Of a stretch of 25,507 nucleotides of DNA, positions 7,226 to 14,731 are shown piece after piece (position 1 is the first letter of the stretch; the number at the start of each line of letters is the position of its first letter). The stretch covers positions 1-25,507 of the forward strand of contig JACMOT010000326.1 of assembly GCA_014377915.1 (NCBI GenBank), in the 5' to 3' direction. The notes below the pieces were generated by a model that saw only the letters and a list, made by a program, of their open reading frames with translations, made no database searches and was not told the DNA's origin. The position numbers and the translations under genes are program-made. The DNA comes from Tardiphaga sp. (GTDB taxonomy: Bacteria > Pseudomonadota > Alphaproteobacteria > Rhizobiales > Xanthobacteraceae).

Positions 7226-7918
7226 ATGGCGTTTCCGCTGCTGCTGATTCCGCTGGCGATATGCAATATCATTGCCTTCCTGATGCCCGATTTGTCGCTG
7301 TCCGGGCAGATTCCGCTGTTCTCCATCCCGCTGATGTCGAAAGACCTCTGGACGGTGACGCTGAACGATGTGCTGGTCGCGCTCGGCATCCTGTTGCTGC
7401 TGCTTGAGGTGACGCGCGCCGCGCGCCCGGCGGCGAAATATTTTGTTGTTCATCTCCTGTCGCTGCTGGTGTTCGGCGCCGCCGCCGCCGAATTCGTGAT
7501 GCTGCCGAAATTTGGCAACTCGACCTTCTTCCTGATCACGCTGATCGCGATGGTGGATTTCTTCGCCGGCATCTCGCTGCGTGCCCGCCGTCCACGCCGG
7601 GTTGTGGCGAACGCCCCGGCGCCAGTGCCCGAACCGGTGCATGTTGAACCCGCGCCGCGTTACGAGCCATCTCCCGCGCCAACCCCGGCCGCGATCTCGG
7701 TCGCCGAGGCCGTGCTGCTCGAGCCGTCCGATCCCAAAATTGAAGCCAAGACAGAGCCGAAGATCGAGCCGGAAGTCGAACCGAAGTCCGAGGCCGTCGT
7801 CGATCCGGTGGTCGAGCCGAAGCCGGTGGCGCCGGAAGTCGTCGCTCACACCTCGCCGGGTTTGCAGCCCGGCGACGGCTCGCACCCGTCCAGCGACGTG
7901 CCGCCGGTAACGCGCTGA
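7226..7918 (+). CDS. Hypothetical four-helix membrane protein with Pro/Glu-rich tail
   Basis: I do not recognise a named family. The 230-residue protein has four hydrophobic segments (about 2-20, 47-63, 73-92, 101-120), then a basic RARRPRR boundary consistent with a cytoplasmic C-terminus. A 105-residue low-complexity tail follows, rich in Pro, Glu, Ala and Val, with repeated Glu-Pro units (EPKIEPEVEPKSE, VVEPKPVAPE). The ATG at 7226 was chosen because AGAAGG precedes it by six bases; a TTG 18 bases upstream is an alternative. It stands alone between rpmF and convergent minus-strand genes. The tail resembles spacer or periplasm-spanning segments (as in TonB), but no TonB C-terminal domain is present. 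Function is unknown. Confidence 0.8.
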   Translation: MAFPLLLIPLAICNIIAFLMPDLSLSGQIPLFSIPLMSKDLWTVTLNDVLVALGILLLLLEVTRAARPAAKYFVVHLLSLLVFGAAAAEFVMLPKFGNSTFFLITLIAMVDFFAGISLRARRPRRVVANAPAPVPEPVHVEPAPRYEPSPAPTPAAISVAEAVLLEPSDPKIEAKTEPKIEPEVEPKSEAVVDPVVEPKPVAPEVVAHTSPGLQPGDGSHPSSDVPPVTR

Positions 7919-7983
7919 GCGAAACCCCGCGAACCTCTCGAACCAGCCGTTGTTTCTAATCTTCCCGCCGCGAAGAATGGCGT

Positions 7984-8301
7984 TCAGGCCATCCGCCGGA
8001 CGATTGAATTCGGCGTTAGCGCATTCCGTTCGATCACCGTCCGATAGGCTGTTTCCACGTCGGCGATGGCGGCGCGGCGCAGCGTGCGGGTCTGCGGGCT
8101 CTGGTCGGCGGTGGCGAGCAGATGGGTGATAAAGGCCGCGTCCGGGCGCGACAGGCTGGACGACACCGGCGCCGTGCGCCGCGGCGGCGACACCGGCACC
8201 AGTCCGGCGGAGTCAGTGGCGCGGAGGATTGTCGCGGCATCGCCCGCGCGCCGCATCGGGTGCGGGGCGGTGGCGCTGCGTCCAGTATCGATAATCCGCA
8301 T
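7984..8301 (-). CDS. Small conserved-type hypothetical protein
   Basis: The 105-residue protein begins MRIIDTGRSATAPHP. It has a disordered Ala/Pro/Arg-rich first half and a helical second half (DAAFITHLLATADQSPQTRTLRRAAIADVETAYRT). The second half resembles short hypothetical proteins I recall from Rhizobiales, but I cannot name a family or function. The start is uncertain: in-frame ATGs also lie at 8313 and 8340. None has an ideal ribosome-binding site; GAGA lies before 8301 and GGGGGAG lies rather far before 8313. It is divergent from the GGDEF-EAL gene, whose start is about 200 bp away. Codon use fits the neighbours, which supports a real gene. Confidence 0.6.
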   Translation of the reverse strand: MRIIDTGRSATAPHPMRRAGDAATILRATDSAGLVPVSPPRRTAPVSSSLSRPDAAFITHLLATADQSPQTRTLRRAAIADVETAYRTVIERNALTPNSIVRRMA

Positions 8302-8504
8302 GGTGCGTCTCATTTCGGGACAATGTTGCTCCCCCGACATTGTATTCGCAAGGACCGTGCCTGGCCCTCCACAGCTACCCCGTTACAGCCCGCATTGCCC
8401 GGCGATGGTTTCTCAAAATCTTTAGTAACTTTCGGTAGTGTGAACGACGAAGACCGCCATATCCTGACATTTGCGAATCCCCGGCTTCCCAAAACGAGGC
8501 AATC

Positions 8505-10220
8505 TTGATCCCCGCTTTTCCCCCGACCGCCTCATCCGACCACGACCTGCCACGGGCTGGAGCCATCCTGGCGGCGCTGGGACAGGCGGCGTTCGTCTGG
8601 GACATCGCCTCCGACGTCATTCATTGGAGCGGGCAGGCCGCGGAGGTCTTTACCGACATCGCATCTGAGGCGCTGGCCAGCGGCGCCGAGCTCGCCAAAT
8701 TGATCGAACCGCGGCGTTCCGTCCGCACCGAGGCGCTTAGTCTGGCGCTGGCAACGGGCGGCGCCTCCTATCGCATTGAATATGGCGTGCGCGCCAACAC
8801 CACCGCGGCGGTGCTGTGGATCGAGGAGAGCGGCAACTGCGTCGCCGGCGCCGATGGCAAGCCGCTGCGGGTCCAAGGCATTGTTCGCGTCAACAATGAG
8901 CGCCATGCCCGCGAACAGCAATTGCTCAAGCTGTCGCAGCACGATCCGATCACTGGCGAACTCAACCGCACCCATCTGATGGCCTCGCTCGCCGAGGCGA
9001 TCGAGGAGGCCACCCGGTTCCGCTCGACCTTTGTGTTCATGCTGGTCGGTATCGACCATCTCGCCCGCATCAATGATGCGTTCGGCTTCGATGTCGCCGA
9101 CGAGGTGATCGGCGAGATCGCCAAGCGGATCCGGCTGCGGCTGCGCGGCGGCGATGTGCTCGGGCGGTTCTCCGGCAACAAGTTCGGCCTGATCCTGAAA
9201 AACTGCAGCGTCGACGACGCCAACATCGCCGCCGAGCGGTTTCTGGAGGGCATTCGCGACGACGTGATCCCGACCGCATCCGGCCCGGTCTCGGTGACGG
9301 CATCGATCGGCGCGGTCAGCGTGCCGCGCTATGCCCGCGACGTCGGCGAGGCGATCAACCGCGCCCAGGAGACGTTGTCTACCGCCAAGCATCGCCGCCA
9401 CGGCAGCTATTCGATGTGGCGGCCGAATGTCGAGCGCGAGGCGCAGCGTCGCGTCAACATCCGTGTCACCGACGAGATCGTCACCGCGCTGAACGAACGC
9501 CGTATCGTGATGGCCTTCGAGCCGGTGGTGAATGCCGTTGGTCGCGATCCGGCGTTCTATGAATGCCTGGTGCGGATGAAGCAGGATGACGGCGAACTGC
9601 TGCTGGCGCCGGATATCGTCCCGGTGGCCGAGCGGCTCGGGCTGATCCGGCTGGTCGATCACCGCGTGCTGGAGCTGGTCGTCGCCGAACTGGCGGCGTC
9701 GCCGGGCGTCCAGCTCAGCCTCAACATTTCGCCGGATACCACGATGGATCCGGACTGGTGGGCCTCGATCGAATCGATGATGCGCGCGCATCCCGGCGTC
9801 GCCGAACGGCTGATCATCGAGATCACCGAGACGGTGGCGATCCAGGACCTCGACGATGTCCGCGGTTTCGTCACCCGGGTGAAGAATTTCGGCGGCCGCA
9901 TCGCGATCGACGATTTCGGCGCCGGCTACACCTCGTTCCGCAATCTGCGCAAACTCGGCGTTGATATCGTCAAGATCGATGGCGCCTTCGTGCAGAACAT
10001 CGCGCGCTCCGCCGACGACCGCGCCTTCGTGCAGACGCTGATCGATCTCAGCCGGCGGCTGGGCATCAAGACGGTGGCGGAATGGGTGCAGGACGACGAA
10101 TCGGCGGCCATTCTGCGCGACTGGGGCTGCGATTACATCCAGGGCCGGCTGACCGGCCTCGCCTCGCCGGCGCGGCCATGGCTGGATGGTTCGGGCGTCA
10201 GCCTCCCGGCGCGGGGCTGA
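8505..10220 (+). CDS. PAS-like/GGDEF/EAL protein, probable c-di-GMP phosphodiesterase with degenerate GGDEF
   Basis: The 571-residue cytoplasmic signalling protein is predicted to hydrolyse cyclic di-GMP. Residues about 20-135 look like a PAS sensor. Residues about 145-300 are a GGDEF domain whose signature is SGNKF (223-227), so cyclase activity is unlikely; such domains often become GTP-binding regulators. Residues about 325-560 form an EAL domain with the metal and catalytic residues in place: Glu353 (in YECLVR, replacing the usual EAL), Asn407, Glu439, Asp469-Asp470 (DDFGAGYTSF), Lys490, Glu526 and Gln546. The start is TTG at 8505 with GAGG six bases upstream. There is no membrane helix. 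It converges on the L,D-transpeptidase gene with a 43-bp gap. Confidence 0.92.
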   Translation: MIPAFPPTASSDHDLPRAGAILAALGQAAFVWDIASDVIHWSGQAAEVFTDIASEALASGAELAKLIEPRRSVRTEALSLALATGGASYRIEYGVRANTTAAVLWIEESGNCVAGADGKPLRVQGIVRVNNERHAREQQLLKLSQHDPITGELNRTHLMASLAEAIEEATRFRSTFVFMLVGIDHLARINDAFGFDVADEVIGEIAKRIRLRLRGGDVLGRFSGNKFGLILKNCSVDDANIAAERFLEGIRDDVIPTASGPVSVTASIGAVSVPRYARDVGEAINRAQETLSTAKHRRHGSYSMWRPNVEREAQRRVNIRVTDEIVTALNERRIVMAFEPVVNAVGRDPAFYECLVRMKQDDGELLLAPDIVPVAERLGLIRLVDHRVLELVVAELAASPGVQLSLNISPDTTMDPDWWASIESMMRAHPGVAERLIIEITETVAIQDLDDVRGFVTRVKNFGGRIAIDDFGAGYTSFRNLRKLGVDIVKIDGAFVQNIARSADDRAFVQTLIDLSRRLGIKTVAEWVQDDESAAILRDWGCDYIQGRLTGLASPARPWLDGSGVSLPARG

Positions 10221-10263
10221 TCACGCGCGACGGCGATCGCCCGGGGGCGATAGCTGCGATCGC

Positions 10264-11742
10264 CTATCTGGTGGCGGAAAACCGGCTGTCGAAGGAATTG
10301 GCGGGGACCACGGCGGCGGCGCCGGCCAGCGAACCACCACCGGACGATATCGGCTGGTCGGCTGCGACGGTCGGCTTCAGCGGCGGGCGCGGGGCAGCGG
10401 TCGCGACTTTGGAATCAGCCGGCGTCGGCACCTGTCGAGGCGTGCCGGCAACCATCGGACGTGCCGGCTCCGCCGGCCTGCCGGGCTTGGCCACTTTCGG
10501 CTTTGCGGCGACCGGCGCGGGCGCCGATGTGACGGCGGTGGTTTCCGCGGAATTACCGATCCCGACCTTCTTGGCCAGGCTGCTGAAAAATCCGCCCTCC
10601 GAGGATACCGAGGCTACCCGGGTCTCGGGGCTGGCGGCGACCGTCGGCTCATCCGGGGCGGCGAACAGCGACGCCGAGCTTGGCGCGAGGTTCGGTTTCG
10701 GCGGATTGACGTGCGGCGGAATGGTGCCCGGCGCGCGCGCCACCGCCACGCTCTGCAGGCCCGGCGCTTCCGAATCCGACAGGCCGGTCGAGCCGTCCGG
10801 CAGCTTCGAGGCAAAGATCTTGTTCATGCCGCCGTCGATATCGGGACGGCGCATCGCCACCGGGGTCCCCTTGGCGATCAGCTCATTGGTGCGGGCCTCG
10901 TCCTGCTGCTGCTTGGCGGCGACGGCGTCGGCGATCTCCGACGGTACCGAATAGGCCGGGCATTTGGCGGCGGCATTGAACACCAGCGGCTTGGTCGAGC
11001 CGGCCGGCGCGGCCGGGTCGAACACGTATTTCTGTTCGCAGAATTCGACCTTCGGCTCCTGCTTCGTCACCTCGAAATGATCATAGCCCTGCTTGATCAT
11101 CTTCCAGAACGGCATGTTCGGATTGTTGCGGTGCCTGGCCATGTTGACCGGCGTCATCTTGAACGGGAACGCCGCGAACTGGAACGAGCGCTGGCCGCCG
11201 AAGAAGGATTCGCGACCCAGCGAATAGATCTCGGCGATCTGCTCGTCGGTCATCGCGTAGCAGCCGCGCGACGAGCAATCGCCATGCACCATCAGCTCGG
11301 AGCCGGTGCGTCCCAGCGACTTGTCGAAGGCGTTGGGGAAGCCGGTGTTGAACGACAAATAATAGGCCGAGCGCGGATTCATCTGCGCCGGCGAGATCGC
11401 GTAAAAACCCTCCGGCGCCTGGCGGTCGCCTTCCTTGACCTTGGGGCCGAGGTCGCCCGACCAGCGGCAGATCGGATAGGTCTTGAGCAGCGCGAACTGG
11501 CCGGAACGGGTCTGTTTCCAGACCTCCAGCTCGGCCTCCTGCTTGAACAGCCGCACCAGCATCGGCGACTGCAGGTCCATGTCCTTTTCCTGCATCTCGG
11601 CGATCAGCCGGGCCGGCACCGGCTGGTTGGCCTTGGCATTATTCGCGAGCGAGATTTCGTCGGTGTTGCATCCGGCCAGTGCGAGGCCCGCGGCCAGCAC
11701 AGCCGAGGTCACAAGCACACGAACGATCGAGCGATTGATCAA
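10264..11742 (-). CDS. Lipoprotein L,D-transpeptidase (YkuD domain, YafK-like) with long low-complexity tail
   Basis: The 492-residue protein is predicted to cross-link or modify peptidoglycan at the inner face of the outer membrane. An N-terminal signal with lipobox LALAGC gives lipidated Cys25. The catalytic domain (about 45-260) contains the YkuD signature MVHGDCSSRGCYAM, with His153 and nucleophile Cys161, in the form typical of YafK-type murein L,D-transpeptidases. Residues beyond about 330 are Ala/Pro/Val-rich and look disordered, an unusually long extension. The start is TTG at 11742 with GGAG upstream. The frame stays open 75 codons further upstream, but that part would bury the signal peptide. 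It converges on the GGDEF-EAL gene. Confidence 0.9.
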   Translation of the reverse strand: MINRSIVRVLVTSAVLAAGLALAGCNTDEISLANNAKANQPVPARLIAEMQEKDMDLQSPMLVRLFKQEAELEVWKQTRSGQFALLKTYPICRWSGDLGPKVKEGDRQAPEGFYAISPAQMNPRSAYYLSFNTGFPNAFDKSLGRTGSELMVHGDCSSRGCYAMTDEQIAEIYSLGRESFFGGQRSFQFAAFPFKMTPVNMARHRNNPNMPFWKMIKQGYDHFEVTKQEPKVEFCEQKYVFDPAAPAGSTKPLVFNAAAKCPAYSVPSEIADAVAAKQQQDEARTNELIAKGTPVAMRRPDIDGGMNKIFASKLPDGSTGLSDSEAPGLQSVAVARAPGTIPPHVNPPKPNLAPSSASLFAAPDEPTVAASPETRVASVSSEGGFFSSLAKKVGIGNSAETTAVTSAPAPVAAKPKVAKPGRPAEPARPMVAGTPRQVPTPADSKVATAAPRPPLKPTVAADQPISSGGGSLAGAAAVVPANSFDSRFSATR

Positions 11743-11996
11743 AGCGAAGCTCCGCAGCCGATGGGCGTTTGCACACCCCAAAACACCATCACGCCCAGGC
11801 CGTGGACGCAGATTATTCCCGAGGCCCCGGGCCCGCAAGCCAGTCGGGCCGCGGGGTTCCCGAACCCTTGGCACCGTGTGGTTAAACCGCCGGGAGGGGG
11901 CCGAATTACGGCCGAAACGGGGATGAGGCGAAATAAAGGCAGCGGCAATGCCGACATGTTTAATCAAATGATAGCGATGCGGGGCCGGTCTGTCCT
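11743..11996. other. Intergenic stretch upstream of the L,D-transpeptidase gene
   Basis: About 250 bp lies between the L,D-transpeptidase start and a palindromic element. The minus-strand frame of the L,D-transpeptidase remains open through much of it, but the residues (Arg/Pro/Gly-rich, no signal) do not look like protein. It must hold the L,D-transpeptidase promoter; I could not single out a convincing one. Confidence 0.5.
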
Positions 11997-12117
11997 CGTC
12001 ATTGCGAGGAGCCGTTGCGGCGAGGCAATCCAGTCTTCGCTTGTGTCATGGATTGCCGCGCCGCTGAGTTGTCATCGGGCCGGCGCAGCCGGACCCGTGG
12101 GCTCCTCGCCATGACGG
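11997..12117. repeat. Palindromic intergenic repeat, family 3 (single copy here)
   Basis: The outer arms CGTCATTGCGAGGAGCC (11997-12013) and GGCTCCTCGCCATGACGG (12100-12117) are near-perfect inverted repeats. Nested inside, GGCAATCCA (12024-12032) pairs with TGGATTGCC (12049-12057), and a GGGCCGGC/GCCGGACCC stem follows. The 'CGTCATTGCGAGGAGC...GCGAGGCAATCCA' sequence is a familiar dispersed intergenic repeat in several bacterial groups. It ends 23 bases beyond the stop codon of the DnaJ-domain gene. Confidence 0.8.
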
Positions 12118-12140
12118 CGGAGGGCGCTTTCAGCCCAGCC

Positions 12141-12797
12141 TCAGGAGCCGCGAACCACCGTCTTCAGGTAGTTGTACGCCTTGATGATCTCGATCAGCCG
12201 GTCCTCGGTGGAGCGGTCGCCGCCATTGGCGTCGGGATGGTGCTGCTTGACCAGCGCCTTGTAGGTCGACTTCACGGTTTCCAGCGTGGCGTCGGGGCCA
12301 AGGCCCATGACCTGCAGCGCCTTGCGTTCGGCGTTGAAGATCTTTCGCGTCTCGACCTTCGGTGCCTGCGCCTTGGCGCCCGGACCAGGTCGCCAGCGGT
12401 TGCGGCCATTGAGCTCGGAGAACATCGCGAACGGATCGGCGGCGCCTTCGAGGTCGGCTTCCGGGCTGGTGCCTTTGCCCTTGCTGCCATTGGCGCCCAT
12501 CTTCCAGGTCGGACGATGGCCGGTCAGCGCGTCCTTCTGGTACTTCGCCACCGCGTCCAGCGTCATGCCGGAGAAGAAATTATACGACTGGTTGTATTCG
12601 CGGACGTGGTTCAGGCAGAAATGCCAGTATTCCTTGTCATTCGCACGGCCCTTGGGGGCGCGGTGCGGACCCTTGTTCTTGCACTCCGGCCATTCGCACA
12701 TCGCCGCTTCTTCTTTGGCGGCGGCCTGCTGCTTGGCGCTCAGCTTGTTGGGCTTGATGCGGATGGAGTCGAAGAATTTGGATGAGTCGATGGCCAT
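12141..12797 (-). CDS. DnaJ-domain (J-domain) co-chaperone-like protein
   Basis: The 218-residue cytoplasmic protein has a J domain at its C-terminus (about 155-215: LGPDATLETVKSTYKALVKQHHPDANGGD, HPD at 187-189), so it probably stimulates an Hsp70 such as DnaK. The N-terminal 100 residues carry CEWPEC...YWHFCLNH, with Cys34, Cys39, Cys61 and His64 arranged like a small zinc site, and a YNFFSGM motif. The glycine-rich and four-repeat zinc domains of true DnaJ are absent. ATG at 12797 starts the gene, divergent from bolA with a 120-bp gap. This DnaJ-bolA pairing is common in Rhizobiales. The client is unknown. Confidence 0.9.
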   Translation of the reverse strand: MAIDSSKFFDSIRIKPNKLSAKQQAAAKEEAAMCEWPECKNKGPHRAPKGRANDKEYWHFCLNHVREYNQSYNFFSGMTLDAVAKYQKDALTGHRPTWKMGANGSKGKGTSPEADLEGAADPFAMFSELNGRNRWRPGPGAKAQAPKVETRKIFNAERKALQVMGLGPDATLETVKSTYKALVKQHHPDANGGDRSTEDRLIEIIKAYNYLKTVVRGS

Positions 12798-12917
12798 GGC
12801 TGACTATGACAACGCAATGCGAAAAGCTTCAAGTCTTGACATTCGGATTATGGATCCTCGCTGCGCCGCATGGCCGGCAATTGACGATTGTGGGCCGTAA
12901 ACGTTAAGCCTGTAAGC

Positions 12918-13199
12918 ATGACAGTCAAAGACATCATTGCTGAAAAGCTGCACGCCGCCTTCGCGCCGGACCGCCTCGACGTCACCGACGAGTCGCATCT
13001 GCACGCTGGCCACATGGGGCATCGGCCCGAGGGCGAAACCCATTTCCGGGTTCATATCGTGTCGCAGGCGTTCGAAGGGAAGAGCCGGATCGACCGCCAC
13101 CGCATGATCAACGCCACTTTGGCCGCGGAACTCGCGGGCTCCGTTCACGCGCTGGCGCTGAAGGCGCTGACCACGGCGGAAGCCAACAAAACGCACTGA
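12918..13199 (+). CDS. bolA: BolA family protein
   Basis: The 93-residue cytoplasmic protein has the BolA class II KH-like fold: MTVKDIIAEKLHAAFAPDRLDVTDESHLHAGH, then FRVHIVSQAFEGKSRIDRHRMINATLAAEL. BolA proteins partner with monothiol glutaredoxins in iron-sulfur trafficking and affect morphology and stress responses. The conserved His in SHLHAGH and the RHRMI signature are present. The ATG at 12918 gives the usual N-terminus; an upstream in-frame start at 12888 would add ten non-conserved residues. It is divergent from the DnaJ-domain gene, and a palindromic repeat begins two bases after its stop. Confidence 0.93.
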   Translation: MTVKDIIAEKLHAAFAPDRLDVTDESHLHAGHMGHRPEGETHFRVHIVSQAFEGKSRIDRHRMINATLAAELAGSVHALALKALTTAEANKTH

Positions 13200-13201
13200 C
13201 C

Positions 13202-13336
13202 TGTCCCGGACGCGGTGCGGCGCGAAGTGCCGCTCCGCGGATCCGGGACCCTACCAAGTGCTGAGTTTCGTGGCGGTCCCGGCTCCGCGGGGCACTACGC
13301 CTCCTTGTGGAGGCGCAATGCACCGCGTCCGGGACA
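13202..13336. repeat. Palindromic intergenic repeat, family 2, copy A
   Basis: Perfect 17-bp terminal inverted repeats, TGTCCCGGACGCGGTGC (13202-13218) and its complement (13320-13336), flank two internal hairpin arms containing GCTCCGCGG...CCGGGACC and GGTCCCGGCTCCGCGG. The arm with the small GCGCCTCC...GGAGGCGT hairpin is on the right, so this copy is inverted relative to copies B and C. It fills the convergent gap between bolA and the CorC/HlyC gene. Confidence 0.87.
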
Positions 13337-13361
13337 CGATTCAAGCAAACCGGATCTGACT

Positions 13362-14666
13362 CTAGAATGCCGTGCCCGCTCTTGGCTTCTTGCCGAGCGG
13401 CTCCGGCTCTTTCGGCACCGGGCCGATCCGCAGCGCGGTGATGCGGTTGCGTTCGCGGCGCAGCACGCGGAAGCGGAAGCCGTGGAACGTAAAACTCTGG
13501 CCGCGCTCCGGGATCGAGCGCGCCTCGTGGATCACCAGGCCGGCGACGGTGGTGGCTTCGGCGTCGGGCAGGTGCCAGTCCAGCGCGCGGTTGAGGTCGC
13601 GGATTGGTACCGAGCCATCGACCACCACCGAGCCGTCGGACTGCGCGCGGACGCCGGCGACCACCACGTCATGCTCGTCGGAAATGTCGCCGACGATCTC
13701 CTCGAGAATATCCTCCAGCGTTACCATGCCTTCGACTTCGCCATATTCGTCGACCACCAGCGCGAAATGGGTCTTGCGACGGCGGAACGCCTTCAGCTGA
13801 TCCGACACCGGGCGCATCTCCGGCACGAACCATGGCGGCAGCGCGATGGTGGAGACGTCGATCTTGCTCATGTCGCCTTCGCTGGCGCGGATCGCGCGCA
13901 GCAGGTCCTTGGCATGCAGCACGCCGACGATGTTTTCCGGCTTGTCGCGCCACAGCGGGATCCGCGTGTATTCGGTGGCCAGCACCTCGCGCACCAGTTC
14001 CTCGGAGGGCAGGTCGGCATTGATCATCACCATCTCGGTGCGGTGGACCATGACGTCGGAGACCTGCAGCTCGTTGAGGTCGAGCAGGCCACCCAGCATG
14101 TCGCGGTCCTGCTTCTCGACGCCGCCCTCCTGATGGATCAGGTCGACGGCGCTGCGCAGCCGCTCGGTCGGCGACAGGATCGGCTGGTTGTGGCCGAGCG
14201 GAATCCCGACCAGCCGCATCAACACGCGGACAATGGCCTCGATCAGCATCAGAAGCGGCGCCAGGAAGATCACCATCACCATCATCGGCCGCGCCACCAG
14301 CAGCGACACCCGGTCCGGCGCGTTGATGGCGACGGTCTTCGGCAGCACCTCGGCGAAGATCACCACCAGCACCGTCATCACGCCGGTGGCGTAGAGCACG
14401 CCGACATCGCCGAACCAGGCGGTGAACAGCCCGGTCGCCAGCGCCGAGGCGGCGATATTGGAGATGTTGTTGCCGAGCAGCAGCGCGCCGATCATCCGCC
14501 CGCGCATCGCGAACAGGCCGGTGACCACGCCGGCTTCGCGATTGCCCTGTTTCGACAGCCGCAACATGCTGGCGCGCGACGCGGCGGTGAGCGCGGTTTC
14601 GCTGGCGGAGAAGAACGCGGATACCAGCAGGCAGCCGAGCACGATGACGCAGGTGATCCAGTCCAT
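13362..14666 (-). CDS. CorC/HlyC family transporter-associated protein (DUF21, two CBS, CorC_HlyC)
   Basis: The 434-residue membrane protein has an N-terminal DUF21 (CNNM) domain with about four hydrophobic segments (1-185; FFSASETALTAASRASML, GNNISNIAASALATGL). A CBS pair follows (about 205-325; VMVHRTEMVMINADLPSEEL, FALVVDEYGEVEGMVTLEDILEEIVGDISDE), then a C-terminal CorC_HlyC domain (about 345-425; DGSVPIRDLNRAL, TVAGLVIHEARSIPERG). Members are linked to Mg2+/Co2+ efflux; the older 'hemolysin' label is misleading. The gene begins 65 bp after aroB on the same strand. The aroK-aroB-hemolysin order is common in Rhizobiales and suggests one transcript. Confidence 0.92.
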   Translation of the reverse strand: MDWITCVIVLGCLLVSAFFSASETALTAASRASMLRLSKQGNREAGVVTGLFAMRGRMIGALLLGNNISNIAASALATGLFTAWFGDVGVLYATGVMTVLVVIFAEVLPKTVAINAPDRVSLLVARPMMVMVIFLAPLLMLIEAIVRVLMRLVGIPLGHNQPILSPTERLRSAVDLIHQEGGVEKQDRDMLGGLLDLNELQVSDVMVHRTEMVMINADLPSEELVREVLATEYTRIPLWRDKPENIVGVLHAKDLLRAIRASEGDMSKIDVSTIALPPWFVPEMRPVSDQLKAFRRRKTHFALVVDEYGEVEGMVTLEDILEEIVGDISDEHDVVVAGVRAQSDGSVVVDGSVPIRDLNRALDWHLPDAEATTVAGLVIHEARSIPERGQSFTFHGFRFRVLRRERNRITALRIGPVPKEPEPLGKKPRAGTAF

Positions 14667-14731
14667 AGTCGATCCATTCCGTTGTCGGGCAGGGGCCGGC
14701 GCATGCAGGCGTCAACGGTCCCGGCGTGACG

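Noticed and set aside
8532..9791. 419-residue open frame antisense to the GGDEF-EAL gene
   Set aside because: The composition (Asp/His/Arg/Gln-rich) is an antisense artefact, while the plus strand encodes clear GGDEF and EAL domains.
11743..11967. 75-residue N-terminal extension of the L,D-transpeptidase
   Set aside because: It would place the lipoprotein signal internally. TTG at 11742 has a ribosome-binding site and restores a normal signal peptide.
10186..12114. 642-residue open frame on the plus strand
   Set aside because: It is antisense to the L,D-transpeptidase gene and runs into a palindromic repeat; it has no recognisable motif.
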